Below, piece by piece: positions 41,764 through 50,582 of a stretch of DNA of 64,000 nucleotides. The stretch's first letter is position 1. The number at the start of each line of letters is the position of its first letter. A program made the translations under genes and the position numbers. The DNA is from JARIHD01 sp963815935. Lineage in GTDB: Bacteria; Patescibacteriota; Saccharimonadia; Saccharimonadales; UBA4665. The stretch is taken from NCBI GenBank assembly GCA_963815935.1, contig CAWFIL010000001.1, positions 77,799-141,798 on the forward strand. Direction: 5' to 3'. The notes beneath the pieces were generated by a model that ran no database searches, was not told the DNA's origin, and saw only the letters and a list, made by a program, of their open reading frames with translations.

Positions 41764-42510
41764 ATGGCACGCGGTCAGAGATTGAAGAATGTCATACGGG
41801 GCGGTGGTGCACGTTTTTGGGTAGAACTACACGTCTTGGGATCGGCATGGGTCCGCACTACGCTTATACCGTTGCCGCGCATTAGTGGCACCGACTACTC
41901 GTTGGAGCAGACCACTGCCTACCTCCCGGTGGTGGGCATACTAGTCGGAGCTATTGTTGGGGGTGCCTTCCTGGCGACTGATGCGGTATTTGGAAGTAAA
42001 AACCTGGCGGTAGCGTTTAGTATGCTTGTGTCGGTCGCTATTACAGGCGCACGGTACGAGGACGACCTGGCCAGCTTCTTCAACCTGGTTGCACGACACT
42101 GGATGGCGCACACCCAAACTCATGACCGGCTACAGACGGGTGGCGTGGCACTAATAGTTGGGCTCTTGGTCAAATATCAAGCATTATTGCTAGTACCCAC
42201 CAAACTTCTGCCGTCAGTGCTTATTGCCGCACACGCATTCTCGCGCTACGCCGCCAGCAGCTTTGTACCTACCAAGCGTCTAGCTGCTATGACCTTTTGG
42301 GGCATGGCGCCGGTCTTGCTTACAGGCAATTTGGTTGTATTGCTACTGATGCCCCTTTTGTGGCTAATGCGCAATTTGTTTGGGGCATGGTTTATGCGGC
42401 ATCTTGGAGGCTATACCGATGTATGTCTTGGCGCAACACAGCAGGTCGTGGAGTTGGCCTTTTATTTGGTGGTAATTGGTGCATATGTGCACCCGGTCAC
42501 TATAGGGTAG
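41764..42510 (+). CDS. CobS-like membrane transferase, divergent
   Basis: This 248-residue protein with about six spans resembles CobS (adenosylcobinamide-GDP ribazoletransferase): TTLIPLPRI near 36-44, a Gly-rich PVVGILVGAIVGG, HDRLQTGGVALIVGLLVKYQALL, LIAAHAFSRYAA and GGYTDVCLGATQQVVELAF near the end. The catalytic metal motif HLDGLADTADG is altered to RYEDDLASFFN, keeping one Asp pair only. No other cobalamin gene is present, so a related head-group or nucleotide-transfer reaction is possible. Confidence 0.6.
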   Translation: MARGQRLKNVIRGGGARFWVELHVLGSAWVRTTLIPLPRISGTDYSLEQTTAYLPVVGILVGAIVGGAFLATDAVFGSKNLAVAFSMLVSVAITGARYEDDLASFFNLVARHWMAHTQTHDRLQTGGVALIVGLLVKYQALLLVPTKLLPSVLIAAHAFSRYAASSFVPTKRLAAMTFWGMAPVLLTGNLVVLLLMPLLWLMRNLFGAWFMRHLGGYTDVCLGATQQVVELAFYLVVIGAYVHPVTIG

Positions 42511-42548
42511 TAGTCAAAGCTATGCCGGGCGCGGTATACTGAACGGTA

Positions 42549-43967
42549 ATGCATAGGGTACGTAACAAATATTCTAGGGGGAGAGCTGGCTTTTGGGCCA
42601 GGCATCGCAGGCACGTTCTGACGATTACAGGGCTCGTGGTAGGCCTGTTTGCCGCTACCAATATTGGTATTGCGGCAGCGTATCACGGGCGTACCTACCC
42701 CCAAACTCGCGTTATGGATACCGCTATCGGCAGCGTAGCGTATGGCAACCTGTCGCAAAAAATCAGCGACCTCAAGCTCTTGCCAGCAAGCATCACCCTG
42801 GTACAAGGCCAACAAAAAGCCACCGTTACACTACACGACGTTGGCGTCAGCAAAGACGTTAGCCGCACCACGCACAGCGCTAACAAGGAGCGCTACTGGC
42901 TGCCAATCGTCAATCTGTTCAAATCGCCGCAACTCGAGGCGCCAGTTGCAATACGCACAGCAACGCTCACCAAAGAAGGGGCGAAGCTTTCTGGCAAGCT
43001 GTCTGTACCAGCCAGCGACGCGCATCTGGATATAAACGAGGCCACCGTATCTATCACCGGGGCCAGCGACGGCCGTATACTCGACCAGTCGCGTCTGGAA
43101 CAGTCTATCTTGCGTGGTCTCGACGCCGGTCGTACAAGCATTGCCGTTGCCACCAAGCTGAGCAAACCACAAGTACAGGCCAGCAGCCTACAGACTGCCA
43201 AGCAGGCCTTGCAGGCACAAATCGACACCAAGTTAGTTTTTTCATACAACGGCAAGACCAAGCAGCCAACCGCCCAAGAAATCGCTGGCTGGTATGCACG
43301 CGCTGGGACTGGATACGACCTATCTACTGCCAAGATCGACGAATACGTTGCCTCACTAGACGGCTTTTTTGGCATACGCATTAAAGATGCCAATACATTG
43401 GTGTCCACAACTGTGGCAAATATTAAGGCCGCCAGAGAAGGGACACTTGCCGTTGCAGCCCAGACTGCGGTCAAAACCTACACGTACTGTACGGCCGTAC
43501 GCGGAGTATCAACATCCAACCTTACCGCGCTACAAGCCAAACTCAAGAGCACCTATGCCGATCCGCGTGGTTGGTCGCTCAATGGTCTGGTAGATTTCAA
43601 GCAAGCAACTAGCGGCTGCGATTTCACCGTTTGGATTAGCGCGGCGGACCAAATGACATCTTTCGGTGGCGTGTGCGACGCCATCTGGAGCTGCCGCTCA
43701 GGCGACAATGTTGTATTCAACTATAACCGCTGGGCCAACGCCAGCGACGCCTGGAACGCCAGTGGCGGAACGCTAGACGACTATCGCTCCATGCTTATCA
43801 ACCACGAAACAGGACACCGCTTGGGCTTTGCCCACCGGCATTGTGGCGGGGCAGGGCAGCTGGCGCCCGTTATGCAACAGCAGTCAATCAATTTAGAGGG
43901 CTGTGTATTTAATCCCTGGCCAGTCAAGGCAGAGCTTGACACCCTACGCAGTAATCTCGGCTTATAG
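42549..43967 (+). CDS. DUF3152-type secreted zinc protease with wall-binding domain
   Basis: This 472-residue protein has a span near 23-45 (VLTITGLVVGLFAATNIGIAA), a VanW/YkuD-associated peptidoglycan-binding-like region (about 55-290), and a C-terminal DUF3152-like domain. The zincin motif HETGHRLGFAH at about 419-429 (HExxHxxxxxH) is intact, followed by QLAPVMQQQSI and GCVFNPWP. DUF3152 proteins are typical of actinobacteria. Likely an anchored external metalloprotease acting at the cell wall. TATACT ends eight bases before the ATG. Confidence 0.8.
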   Translation: MHRVRNKYSRGRAGFWARHRRHVLTITGLVVGLFAATNIGIAAAYHGRTYPQTRVMDTAIGSVAYGNLSQKISDLKLLPASITLVQGQQKATVTLHDVGVSKDVSRTTHSANKERYWLPIVNLFKSPQLEAPVAIRTATLTKEGAKLSGKLSVPASDAHLDINEATVSITGASDGRILDQSRLEQSILRGLDAGRTSIAVATKLSKPQVQASSLQTAKQALQAQIDTKLVFSYNGKTKQPTAQEIAGWYARAGTGYDLSTAKIDEYVASLDGFFGIRIKDANTLVSTTVANIKAAREGTLAVAAQTAVKTYTYCTAVRGVSTSNLTALQAKLKSTYADPRGWSLNGLVDFKQATSGCDFTVWISAADQMTSFGGVCDAIWSCRSGDNVVFNYNRWANASDAWNASGGTLDDYRSMLINHETGHRLGFAHRHCGGAGQLAPVMQQQSINLEGCVFNPWPVKAELDTLRSNLGL

Positions 43968-43989
43968 TTGTTTGTTTGCGCCACGTCAC

Positions 43990-44008
43990 AGTATGATAAC
44001 AACATACT
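43990..44008 (+). promoter_or_regulatory. Dyad upstream of a membrane protein gene
   Basis: AGTATG (43990-43995) and CATACT (44003-44008) form an inverted repeat with a seven-base centre, overlapping TATGAT, a possible -10. It may be an operator. Confidence 0.35.
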
Positions 44009-44026
44009 AACTCGCCGAGGGCCACT

Positions 44027-45631
44027 ATGCTTGGACGACTGAGCGCTATCTACCGCAAAATTTTAGGCTTCTGGGAAGGCTTTTACCAAAGCTGGAACGA
44101 ATCACTGATACTTGATGCCTTTATATGGCTTTGGTTCGTCGGCATGGCGACGCCCAACGTCATCCGTTATGCCGTCTATCCAACTCTGGATTCTTTGGCA
44201 ACACATGCCCCCTGGCTATACAACATACTCTGGCATTTGCATGCCATGAAGCTCACTATGTACGCCATTTACCTATGGCAAACACGAACCTGGATTATCC
44301 TCGCAGCTCTCGCATCGCTCGGCGTCCTGACCATCCGCTACTGGCTATATGGCGCAAAGATGCTCAAGCTAAGCCTGCTAGCCCACATTGCCCTTGGCTT
44401 ATTCCAGATGCTTGTTCTGGCAGTGTTAGTCTCAATTTACGACAACATCTATGGCGACATACCTAGCCGCGTGCCAACTATCGCCTGTTTGTTTGTGATT
44501 GTTATGGCCATTATCCACGTGCGCGCACGGCCGTGGATGGTACGACTATTTCACAAATCGAGCGTTCATCCCATGCGTTGGCTACTTATTACCGTCACAT
44601 TACTAGGTGGTGCGGCTATGTGGCTGGTTATTTTTTATGGGTTGGTAGCGTCGGGTGCAACATCACTCTGGGTATACCGCCAAAAGCTCGAGGGAACGTC
44701 TATAGGCAGCCTTAGCCAACATGGCGGGTTATACACCGTGTGGTACGAGGTACACATCGAAGCGATCAATACCCGGCCCGCATCCGTACAGGCACATGTA
44801 CGAGTCTATCTGACTGGCAGATACCTCGAGCAGTTGCGTGACAAAACAACACACCAGCCAGAGCACTTCAACTTGCCCGGATCGCCGCCCAGCAACAGTG
44901 ACGAGGGCCTGCTAGACCCAAGACATCAGATCACATTCAGGACGAACAGTCAGCTTGTAGCCGGAGATGATGACCTCAACAAAACATTTAGCCTCGATAC
45001 GCTCAAGATCGACAAAACCAACCCGCTAGACTACTACTTCGATACTCCTTCATTTACCATCAGAACCGACTACACCGTAGAGCCACCGTCGCATTTTCCT
45101 AGCGACTCATATTACTTCAACAAAGACTTTTCGCTCAAGTTGCCCAGTAATCTTGAGTACAACGAAGAGATTGCCAATTATCGCAAGGTACTACTTACAT
45201 TTGTGGCGGATGACCCCGACATTCGGGCGCCTTCGGGCAGCTTTTTGACCACCAGTATGGACGGCAAGTCGGATGGCAGTTACGAAATACACAAGGTATA
45301 TATCGTTAAACGGGCCCTACGCCTTGAGTTATTCACCTACAGCATCGCGCTCACGCCGTTACTGCTCATTGTAGTGCTCGCCAGCCTGGCGTTCTTCCGT
45401 GACGAAGAGCCAAGCGGCAATAGCAAAAAGTCGAAGAGGCAGGCCGAAGACAGCACTGCGTTCTCGATTGGCCTAGCCGTACTGGTCATCTTGCCGCTGC
45501 GGCAAGTGCTGGTACCCACGTCTATTTCTACGTCAATGACGTACATCGACCTAATCTTCGGGCTAGAAATTGTTAGCGCCGCAGGATTGTTGGTAATTAT
45601 CTATTCCAAAGAGATAGCCAAGCACCTATAG
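44027..45631 (+). CDS. Hypothetical membrane protein, split TM regions
   Basis: This 534-residue protein has about six N-terminal spans (to about residue 215), an external beta-rich domain of about 210 residues without cysteines, then three to four C-terminal spans. The plan is similar to DUF4436-type actinobacterial membrane proteins, but I cannot assign it. The GAGGG ribosome site is well placed. It is convergent with the next gene, overlapping by six bases. Confidence 0.65.
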   Translation: MLGRLSAIYRKILGFWEGFYQSWNESLILDAFIWLWFVGMATPNVIRYAVYPTLDSLATHAPWLYNILWHLHAMKLTMYAIYLWQTRTWIILAALASLGVLTIRYWLYGAKMLKLSLLAHIALGLFQMLVLAVLVSIYDNIYGDIPSRVPTIACLFVIVMAIIHVRARPWMVRLFHKSSVHPMRWLLITVTLLGGAAMWLVIFYGLVASGATSLWVYRQKLEGTSIGSLSQHGGLYTVWYEVHIEAINTRPASVQAHVRVYLTGRYLEQLRDKTTHQPEHFNLPGSPPSNSDEGLLDPRHQITFRTNSQLVAGDDDLNKTFSLDTLKIDKTNPLDYYFDTPSFTIRTDYTVEPPSHFPSDSYYFNKDFSLKLPSNLEYNEEIANYRKVLLTFVADDPDIRAPSGSFLTTSMDGKSDGSYEIHKVYIVKRALRLELFTYSIALTPLLLIVVLASLAFFRDEEPSGNSKKSKRQAEDSTAFSIGLAVLVILPLRQVLVPTSISTSMTYIDLIFGLEIVSAAGLLVIIYSKEIAKHL

Positions 45632-46576
45632 ATAGCGCTTGCGAATCGCAAAGAAGGTAGCTACACCTGGCAACAATGGCAGCCAGTAGGTAAGTAACCG
45701 ATAGAGCAATACTGTCGCCAGTGCAGCCGAAGCATCAACACCATAAGCCACCAGACCTGCGACCAGGCCAGCCTCTGCGCCGCCCAGACCGCCTGGCGTT
45801 GGCGTGGCCGTTCCAGCCACAATGCCGGCCGTAAAGACCACGAACATACTCCACACAGACAACTGGACTCCCACAGCCAGGGCAGAGAACTGCAAAACCA
45901 ATACATAGCAGCTGGTTAGCGCCAACGAGCAGGCCAAAGCTAGCGCCAATCTGCCCGGGCGATTACGATACGCCAGCACATTACGTACGACGCCGAGCGT
46001 TAGGCGGTGCAGGTACTCACGCACCCGCCGAAAGGCAAAAACATTGAGCACAACTATCGCCAACAGTATGCAACCCGTCAGCACCCAACTCCACATGCCT
46101 ATCCGTATATGCAATCGGTCCACGAGCGCGCCGTGGCTGAACACGACAGCACCAGCCAACAAAATGCCGTGCCCAAGCAAACCAATACCATTGTTAGCGC
46201 CCGCAACGGTGAGTGCCTGTGGCAGCGTATGCCGTGCCCGGTGCAAATACTCCACGTTGATAGTCAGGCCGCCAATGCCCGCGGGCAGCAGCCGGTTGGT
46301 AAAGGCACTGGCAACTTGGATGGCGACTGTGCGGCCTAGGTGCAGCCGGTGAATGGCAAGCAACGTATATATGGCCCCGGCAAAAGCATAGGTTAGTACC
46401 ACAAACAAGCTCGCCACCAGCACCATACCCGGGCTAGCATTGCGCAATACCGGCCAACTAGCCGCAAAATCATCCAGGCGTGGCAATACCACATACAGCA
46501 GCAAAAGAGACAGCACCAACAATACAATACGCGCCCGGTACTTGGAGGGCATGTCGGAAGTTGCTGGCCTGGCCAT
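45626..46576 (-). CDS. LPG-synthase-TM/UPF0104 flippase-like protein
   Basis: This 316-residue integral membrane protein has eight spans and the C-terminal family signature PGGLGGAEAGLVAGLVAYG near 255-275, followed by ALATVLLYRLLTYWLPLLPG. This is the transmembrane domain of lysyl-phosphatidylglycerol synthases (MprF) without the soluble synthase, as in the AglD/UPF0104 group thought to move or handle lipid-linked substrates. A role in surface glycolipid transport is plausible here. Confidence 0.82.
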   Translation of the reverse strand: MARPATSDMPSKYRARIVLLVLSLLLLYVVLPRLDDFAASWPVLRNASPGMVLVASLFVVLTYAFAGAIYTLLAIHRLHLGRTVAIQVASAFTNRLLPAGIGGLTINVEYLHRARHTLPQALTVAGANNGIGLLGHGILLAGAVVFSHGALVDRLHIRIGMWSWVLTGCILLAIVVLNVFAFRRVREYLHRLTLGVVRNVLAYRNRPGRLALALACSLALTSCYVLVLQFSALAVGVQLSVWSMFVVFTAGIVAGTATPTPGGLGGAEAGLVAGLVAYGVDASAALATVLLYRLLTYWLPLLPGVATFFAIRKRYL

Positions 46577-46604
46577 ATCTAAAGTATAACCTTAATTGCG
46601 TCCA

Positions 46605-47228
46605 CTATTTAGCTACATGTTCCCAAACCGTCACGTCCGCAACAAAGTAGGGGTTATTTTGGTCTGCCTGACCCTCGGGCGGCACTGAGGTAACTACCAA
46701 GGAGGCTGCGCGCCCTTTGTCTGTTACCACACAAAGGACAGTCCCCACTTTAAGCGCAATGGCATCTGGGCGCCCGTTGGTGAGGGCAGCGCTACGGCAG
46801 ACTGCCTCACTAAGATTTGCGCCACCGCCAGGGACGATGTCGGTAATTTTCCCGCTATTTTGCCTAGCGAATATATTGCCGTCGTCAACCTTTGCGTATA
46901 CGTCGTTGTCGTAGCCGTTGTTATTGAGGATTGGCAGCGCATCCAGTTCGGCCGATATCACTCTCACCGAACCCTTAAAACGAATAGCACTGGAGTCAGG
47001 GGATGTGGGTCCCGGATTCGTACTTGGCCCTTCGGTTGTCACCTGGTTGCTGTTTTTGCTCACATTAGTGCCTGTTGTTTTTGATGCCGCAGTAGGGTTG
47101 CCGATCGCTGCCGATATGCCAATTACCGCCGCAACAATAGCCCCCATCGCTCCAATGGCAGCGCCGATAATAGTGCCTAGATTGGGGTTGTACCGTTTGC
47201 TTTTCGTCTCGTCAGTAGTGTGGCTCAT
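46605..47228 (-). CDS. Hypothetical anchored protein, 207 residues
   Basis: The N-terminus carries a Gly/Ala-rich span at about 19-43 (IIGAAIGAMGAIVAAVIGIS), then a Ser/Thr/Asn-rich linker and a compact external domain of about 135 residues (KGSVRVISAELDAL, LKVGTVLCVVTDKGRAASL). The last 40 residues suggest a protein-fold end, not a repeat. Start at ATG 47228; a TTG 18 bases earlier is also possible. Function unknown. Confidence 0.6.
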   Translation of the reverse strand: MSHTTDETKSKRYNPNLGTIIGAAIGAMGAIVAAVIGISAAIGNPTAASKTTGTNVSKNSNQVTTEGPSTNPGPTSPDSSAIRFKGSVRVISAELDALPILNNNGYDNDVYAKVDDGNIFARQNSGKITDIVPGGGANLSEAVCRSAALTNGRPDAIALKVGTVLCVVTDKGRAASLVVTSVPPEGQADQNNPYFVADVTVWEHVAK

Positions 47229-47338
47229 AGTGGTCGCTTGCCTCAATTTTTAATGTAGACATATTTTACAACATATCATCGCTACATGGAATGGATTGCG
47301 GTAATGCTTATGGCGCAAAGCGCGTACATGCATTATGC

Positions 47339-47344
47339 TATAAG
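47339..47344 (+). promoter_or_regulatory. Extended -10 box for leaderless mscS mRNA
   Basis: TG-C-TATAAG ends five bases before the ATG at 47350; no ribosome site fits. It is one of the clearest leaderless candidates. Confidence 0.55.
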
Positions 47345-47349
47345 CATAT

Positions 47350-48414
47350 ATGGATAGGTTGTTTGCTGCTTCGCAGCTCGACAACGCGCTGCAACAGTCC
47401 AAAAGCACGCTGCAGCGCATCACCGACAGCTTTTTGAGCGCCCGGTCGGTGCTTAGCTTTATTGTCGCCATGGCCATTGCGATTATTTTGGGGCGCATTA
47501 TTGCCGCCATATTGCGACGGTTTGCCCACTCGCTTAGCCGCCGGGCCGACCGGGCGTCTAGCCTCAAAGAAGTAAACCGCCTACGACGGGTCGAAACCTT
47601 CACCGTACTAACGGTTGCGCTCGTGCGCGTGCTTTTGGCCGCGCTGGCCATCTACTTTTGGTGGATCTACTCACACCCCACACAGCAGCCAACCGCCCTG
47701 ATTGGCGCCAGTGCCATAATCGTGATCGTTTCGAGCGCTACCATTGGCCCAATCTTGCGTGACGTTGCCTACGGCGGCGTCATGATGGCTGAACACTGGT
47801 TTGGGGTGGGCGATTACGTCAAGGTAGAGCCGTTTGGTGATCTGGAGGGCGTCATCGAGCGCGTAACGCTCCGTTCTATCCGCATCCGCGGCATCAACGG
47901 CGAAGTTATCTGGCTCAACAACCAAAACATTGCCGGCGTCCGCGTCTCTCCCAAAGGCGTGCGCACCATAGCCATAGATTTGTTTGTAACCGACCTAGAC
48001 AAAGGCCTGGATATTGTCGAAGACACCAACTTGCGCCTGCCCGAAGGCTCGCTAATGGTCGTCCGTCCGCTGCGCATTATGCACGAAAGAGAAGTAGGCA
48101 AGGGCTTGTGGCAGATTACCGTCGTAGGCGAGACCGCGCCCGGCCGCGAATGGCTACTCAAGGACTACGCCGTGCGGGTAATGGGCGAGCTAGACGAACC
48201 CAACAAACGCAAAGTACTAACCACCGAGCCAATCGCGCGATACGCCGACAGCGACGCCGACCATCGCTTTGCCCGCACCATTCAAAATGCGCGCAAATCT
48301 CCACTGCAAAAACGACGCCTGCCACTGTCCGAATCCCTGGCCAATCAAATAGGCAAACCACTCGTCAAGCGATCAACGCGGAGCGGCAAACGCCATGTGC
48401 GCAAAGTCCAGTAA
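47350..48414 (+). CDS. MscS-family mechanosensitive channel
   Basis: This 354-residue channel has three N-terminal spans (about 35-52, 95-115, 125-145), then the MscS beta domain HWFGVGDYVKVEPFGDLEGVIERVTLRSIRIR and EVIWLNNQNI, and a mixed C-terminal domain ending in a basic tail. It opens under membrane tension to release solutes on osmotic downshock. It stands alone with its own promoter. Confidence 0.88.
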   Translation: MDRLFAASQLDNALQQSKSTLQRITDSFLSARSVLSFIVAMAIAIILGRIIAAILRRFAHSLSRRADRASSLKEVNRLRRVETFTVLTVALVRVLLAALAIYFWWIYSHPTQQPTALIGASAIIVIVSSATIGPILRDVAYGGVMMAEHWFGVGDYVKVEPFGDLEGVIERVTLRSIRIRGINGEVIWLNNQNIAGVRVSPKGVRTIAIDLFVTDLDKGLDIVEDTNLRLPEGSLMVVRPLRIMHEREVGKGLWQITVVGETAPGREWLLKDYAVRVMGELDEPNKRKVLTTEPIARYADSDADHRFARTIQNARKSPLQKRRLPLSESLANQIGKPLVKRSTRSGKRHVRKVQ

Positions 48415-48537
48415 ATCTTAAGCTTCTACCCCTGTTATTGTGAGCCACGATACATACTGGCAGTGACATTACGTACAGTCAACTCCCAGCTTGCGGCGGT
48501 ACTATGAGAATGCTGTTTAACAGTAAGGAGGGCTCGC

Positions 48538-48690
48538 ATGAAAAAGGTAAAAATCCTTTCTCACCCAACACAAATCGCAACAATCCAGCTAGACGATCTA
48601 GCCTACGACACAAGTAGCCAAGAAACACGCGAAAAGATGAATCGTCTACAAATTAGAAAGTGGCGCAAACTCCGCCGCGAAATGGCCTAA
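48538..48690 (+). CDS. Small 50-residue protein
   Basis: A 50-codon gene starts six bases after a perfect TAAGGAGG ribosome site and ends just before a stable hairpin. The product begins MKKVKILSHPTQIATIQLDDL and ends in a basic helix (NRLQIRKWRKLRREMA). It is soluble and may bind nucleic acid or a protein partner, but this is a guess. It is too short for standard gene finding, and the strong translation signals support it. Confidence 0.6.
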   Translation: MKKVKILSHPTQIATIQLDDLAYDTSSQETREKMNRLQIRKWRKLRREMA

Positions 48691-48694
48691 ACCC

Positions 48695-48717
48695 TTTCCA
48701 AGGCCCGGCCTTGGAAA
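48695..48717. repeat. Stable hairpin after the 50-residue gene
   Basis: TTTCCAAGGC (48695-48704) pairs with GCCTTGGAAA (48708-48717), ten perfect pairs with a three-base loop. No T run follows on the plus strand, so it may shield the 3' end rather than terminate. Confidence 0.6.
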
Positions 48718-48744
48718 ACGCTAGACCAGCCACCCCACAAACTT

Positions 48745-48776
48745 ATAGCCAGGCCTCCACGAGACCTGGCTATTTA
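48745..48776. terminator. Hairpin between convergent genes
   Basis: ATAGCCAGG (48745-48753) pairs with CCTGGCTAT (48765-48773) and is followed by TTAT, a weak bidirectional terminator between the small gene and the secreted repeat protein. Confidence 0.5.
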
Positions 48777-48794
48777 TAGCAACAGAGCAGCTAT

Positions 48795-50345
48795 CTACCG
48801 GTGCCAAAAATCGTACCAGTGATGGTGCTGTTTTTGGTGACGAGCAGGCGGCTGGACCCGCAGCACTACGTCGTTGTGGTGCGTGCCACCTTTGTAGCTT
48901 ATGCTGTACGATACGCCGTCTACTGTCAGCCTTGCGCCCTCCGGAAGCCCCTTAAAAGTGCCTCGCACAGAGTCTTTGCCATCGTTTTGCACAATTACAA
49001 ACGTGTCACCCGGACGCGGGCGGTAGTGCTTCCAGTGGCTCAACAATAGTTTGGTGGCGGTGCCCAGATTAACAGCACCTTTAACTTTGAGCTGGTCGTA
49101 CTTGCCCTCACGGCGACCGCCGATCTCAACTTGATACTCTCCGCCCGTAAACGCCACGCCGCTGGAACGCAGTATGCCTGGGCTGTGGCCGGGAGCAAGC
49201 ACGCCAGCAGTCATTGTAAGTGCGCCAACCAAACCCGTACCCATAAGCGTACCACCGTTGATAGTAACATCGCCGCGCGTACCATCAACAACCGCAGTCT
49301 GACCCGCCAGAATAACGAGCGGAGCCGTCGGCTGGTTGTCGCCATATATCGTTGTGCCTGGTGTTCCAGATGGCGGAGGTGTAGGGGTGCTTGTCGTGTT
49401 CACAACCAGCGAACCGGTCGACGTCGTAGTCTTGCCTAGCGTATGCCCGTTAGCAATCAAGTTATTCACCGTAAATATACCTTGGGCGCCAAACTGAGTG
49501 TCCGCCGTTAGTGTAACTACACCTGTTAGCGCGACATCCGCCTCGCTCGGTGGCAAAATCGGACCCTTCTGCGAACAGCTCACCCAACTAGCAAGTGCAC
49601 CGTCTATACCACCCTGGCCGGCAACAGTAAAGTTCTGCGGAACCGATGCGCCGTTTGGACCACAAAACGCCAAGCCGCCGCCACTGGCTACGGTGACCGT
49701 ATTCGTTGCGTTGCCCAAAGAGGCCACGCCTGCATATAGTTGCTGGCCAGGATTAACTACAAGTGGTCCCGTCCACGTGTTAGCGCCAGTAAGATAGATC
49801 TCACCACCCACAACCTGGATAGAGCCGGTGCCGCTAATAACGCCCGTAATAATGGCACCATCACCAAGGCTGAGCACATGACCGTTAAGGTTAACGGCAA
49901 CAGCATCAACGCCAGAGTTAACAGTCACATCTGCGCCCAACTTGAGCGGCGCCATAAACTCCACCGTTGCAATGCAACCACCACCCAAGCAAGTAGTTGG
50001 CGCATCAGACAGCGTACCGGTCACAACTAGCTCGTTGCCGTTTATCTGCACAAAATGGGGGAGGCTATTGTCGTTGGTGACCGTTACGTTGGCAACGCTT
50101 AGACCAGTAATATCGTTGTCTAGCGTCAAATCTGTCGCACTAAGCGAGAATAGCAGACTATCGTCACCAATAGGGGCAGTGCCTGCGCAACCCGTCCAGT
50201 TAGCCGCAGTGCTAAATTTGTTGTCTCCTGCCGTGCCAGCCCAAGTACAAGTGTTACCGGCAGCCCGGGCATTGGCACCCAGCACCCCCACAGCCGCCGA
50301 AACAGCCAATAGCAACGCCACTACAAATAATTTGGTTCTTCTCAC
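48795..50345 (-). CDS. Secreted beta-helix protein with PATR-like repeat
   Basis: This 516-residue protein has a clear signal peptide (about 1-28, VALLLAVSAAVGVLGANARA). Its repeated short beta strands resemble autotransporter passengers, including LTGANTWTGPLVVNPGQQL (PATR-like) and GEYQVEIGGRREGKYDQLKVKG near 420. There is no outer-membrane barrel; it ends in a His/Arg/Trp-rich tail (ARHQKQHHHWYDFWHR) that could stick to the envelope. Start GTG behind GGAGGG. Likely a surface-exposed adhesin-like protein of unknown partner. Confidence 0.75.
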   Translation of the reverse strand: MRRTKLFVVALLLAVSAAVGVLGANARAAGNTCTWAGTAGDNKFSTAANWTGCAGTAPIGDDSLLFSLSATDLTLDNDITGLSVANVTVTNDNSLPHFVQINGNELVVTGTLSDAPTTCLGGGCIATVEFMAPLKLGADVTVNSGVDAVAVNLNGHVLSLGDGAIITGVISGTGSIQVVGGEIYLTGANTWTGPLVVNPGQQLYAGVASLGNATNTVTVASGGGLAFCGPNGASVPQNFTVAGQGGIDGALASWVSCSQKGPILPPSEADVALTGVVTLTADTQFGAQGIFTVNNLIANGHTLGKTTTSTGSLVVNTTSTPTPPPSGTPGTTIYGDNQPTAPLVILAGQTAVVDGTRGDVTINGGTLMGTGLVGALTMTAGVLAPGHSPGILRSSGVAFTGGEYQVEIGGRREGKYDQLKVKGAVNLGTATKLLLSHWKHYRPRPGDTFVIVQNDGKDSVRGTFKGLPEGARLTVDGVSYSISYKGGTHHNDVVLRVQPPARHQKQHHHWYDFWHR

Positions 50346-50582
50346 AGTCGCCCTCCAAGTTTAGGAATTTCAGTCTGTCCTCATATTACTCTTCGCGCAT
50401 GGTCACATACTAGACAGAACATTGTGCGTACAGGCAGACTACGAACCCCGGCTTAAGCCATGAGCGGTCGCTGGCTGCATGTCTCCTGAAGAATAGCCAA
50501 GTTAGGCTATTTGATGCCTAATTAGGCTGGTGCGCAAATATATAGTCCGCTATAGTAATAAGTACCTACGGGGTACAAGGCG
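50346..50582. other. Intergenic region with short inverted repeats
   Basis: A 237-base gap between divergent genes. It contains ATAGCC/GGCTAT with a TTT after it near 50495-50512, and the perfect palindrome GCCTAATTAGGC. A TATAGT lies about 30 bases before the next gene. No gene is supported. Confidence 0.4.
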
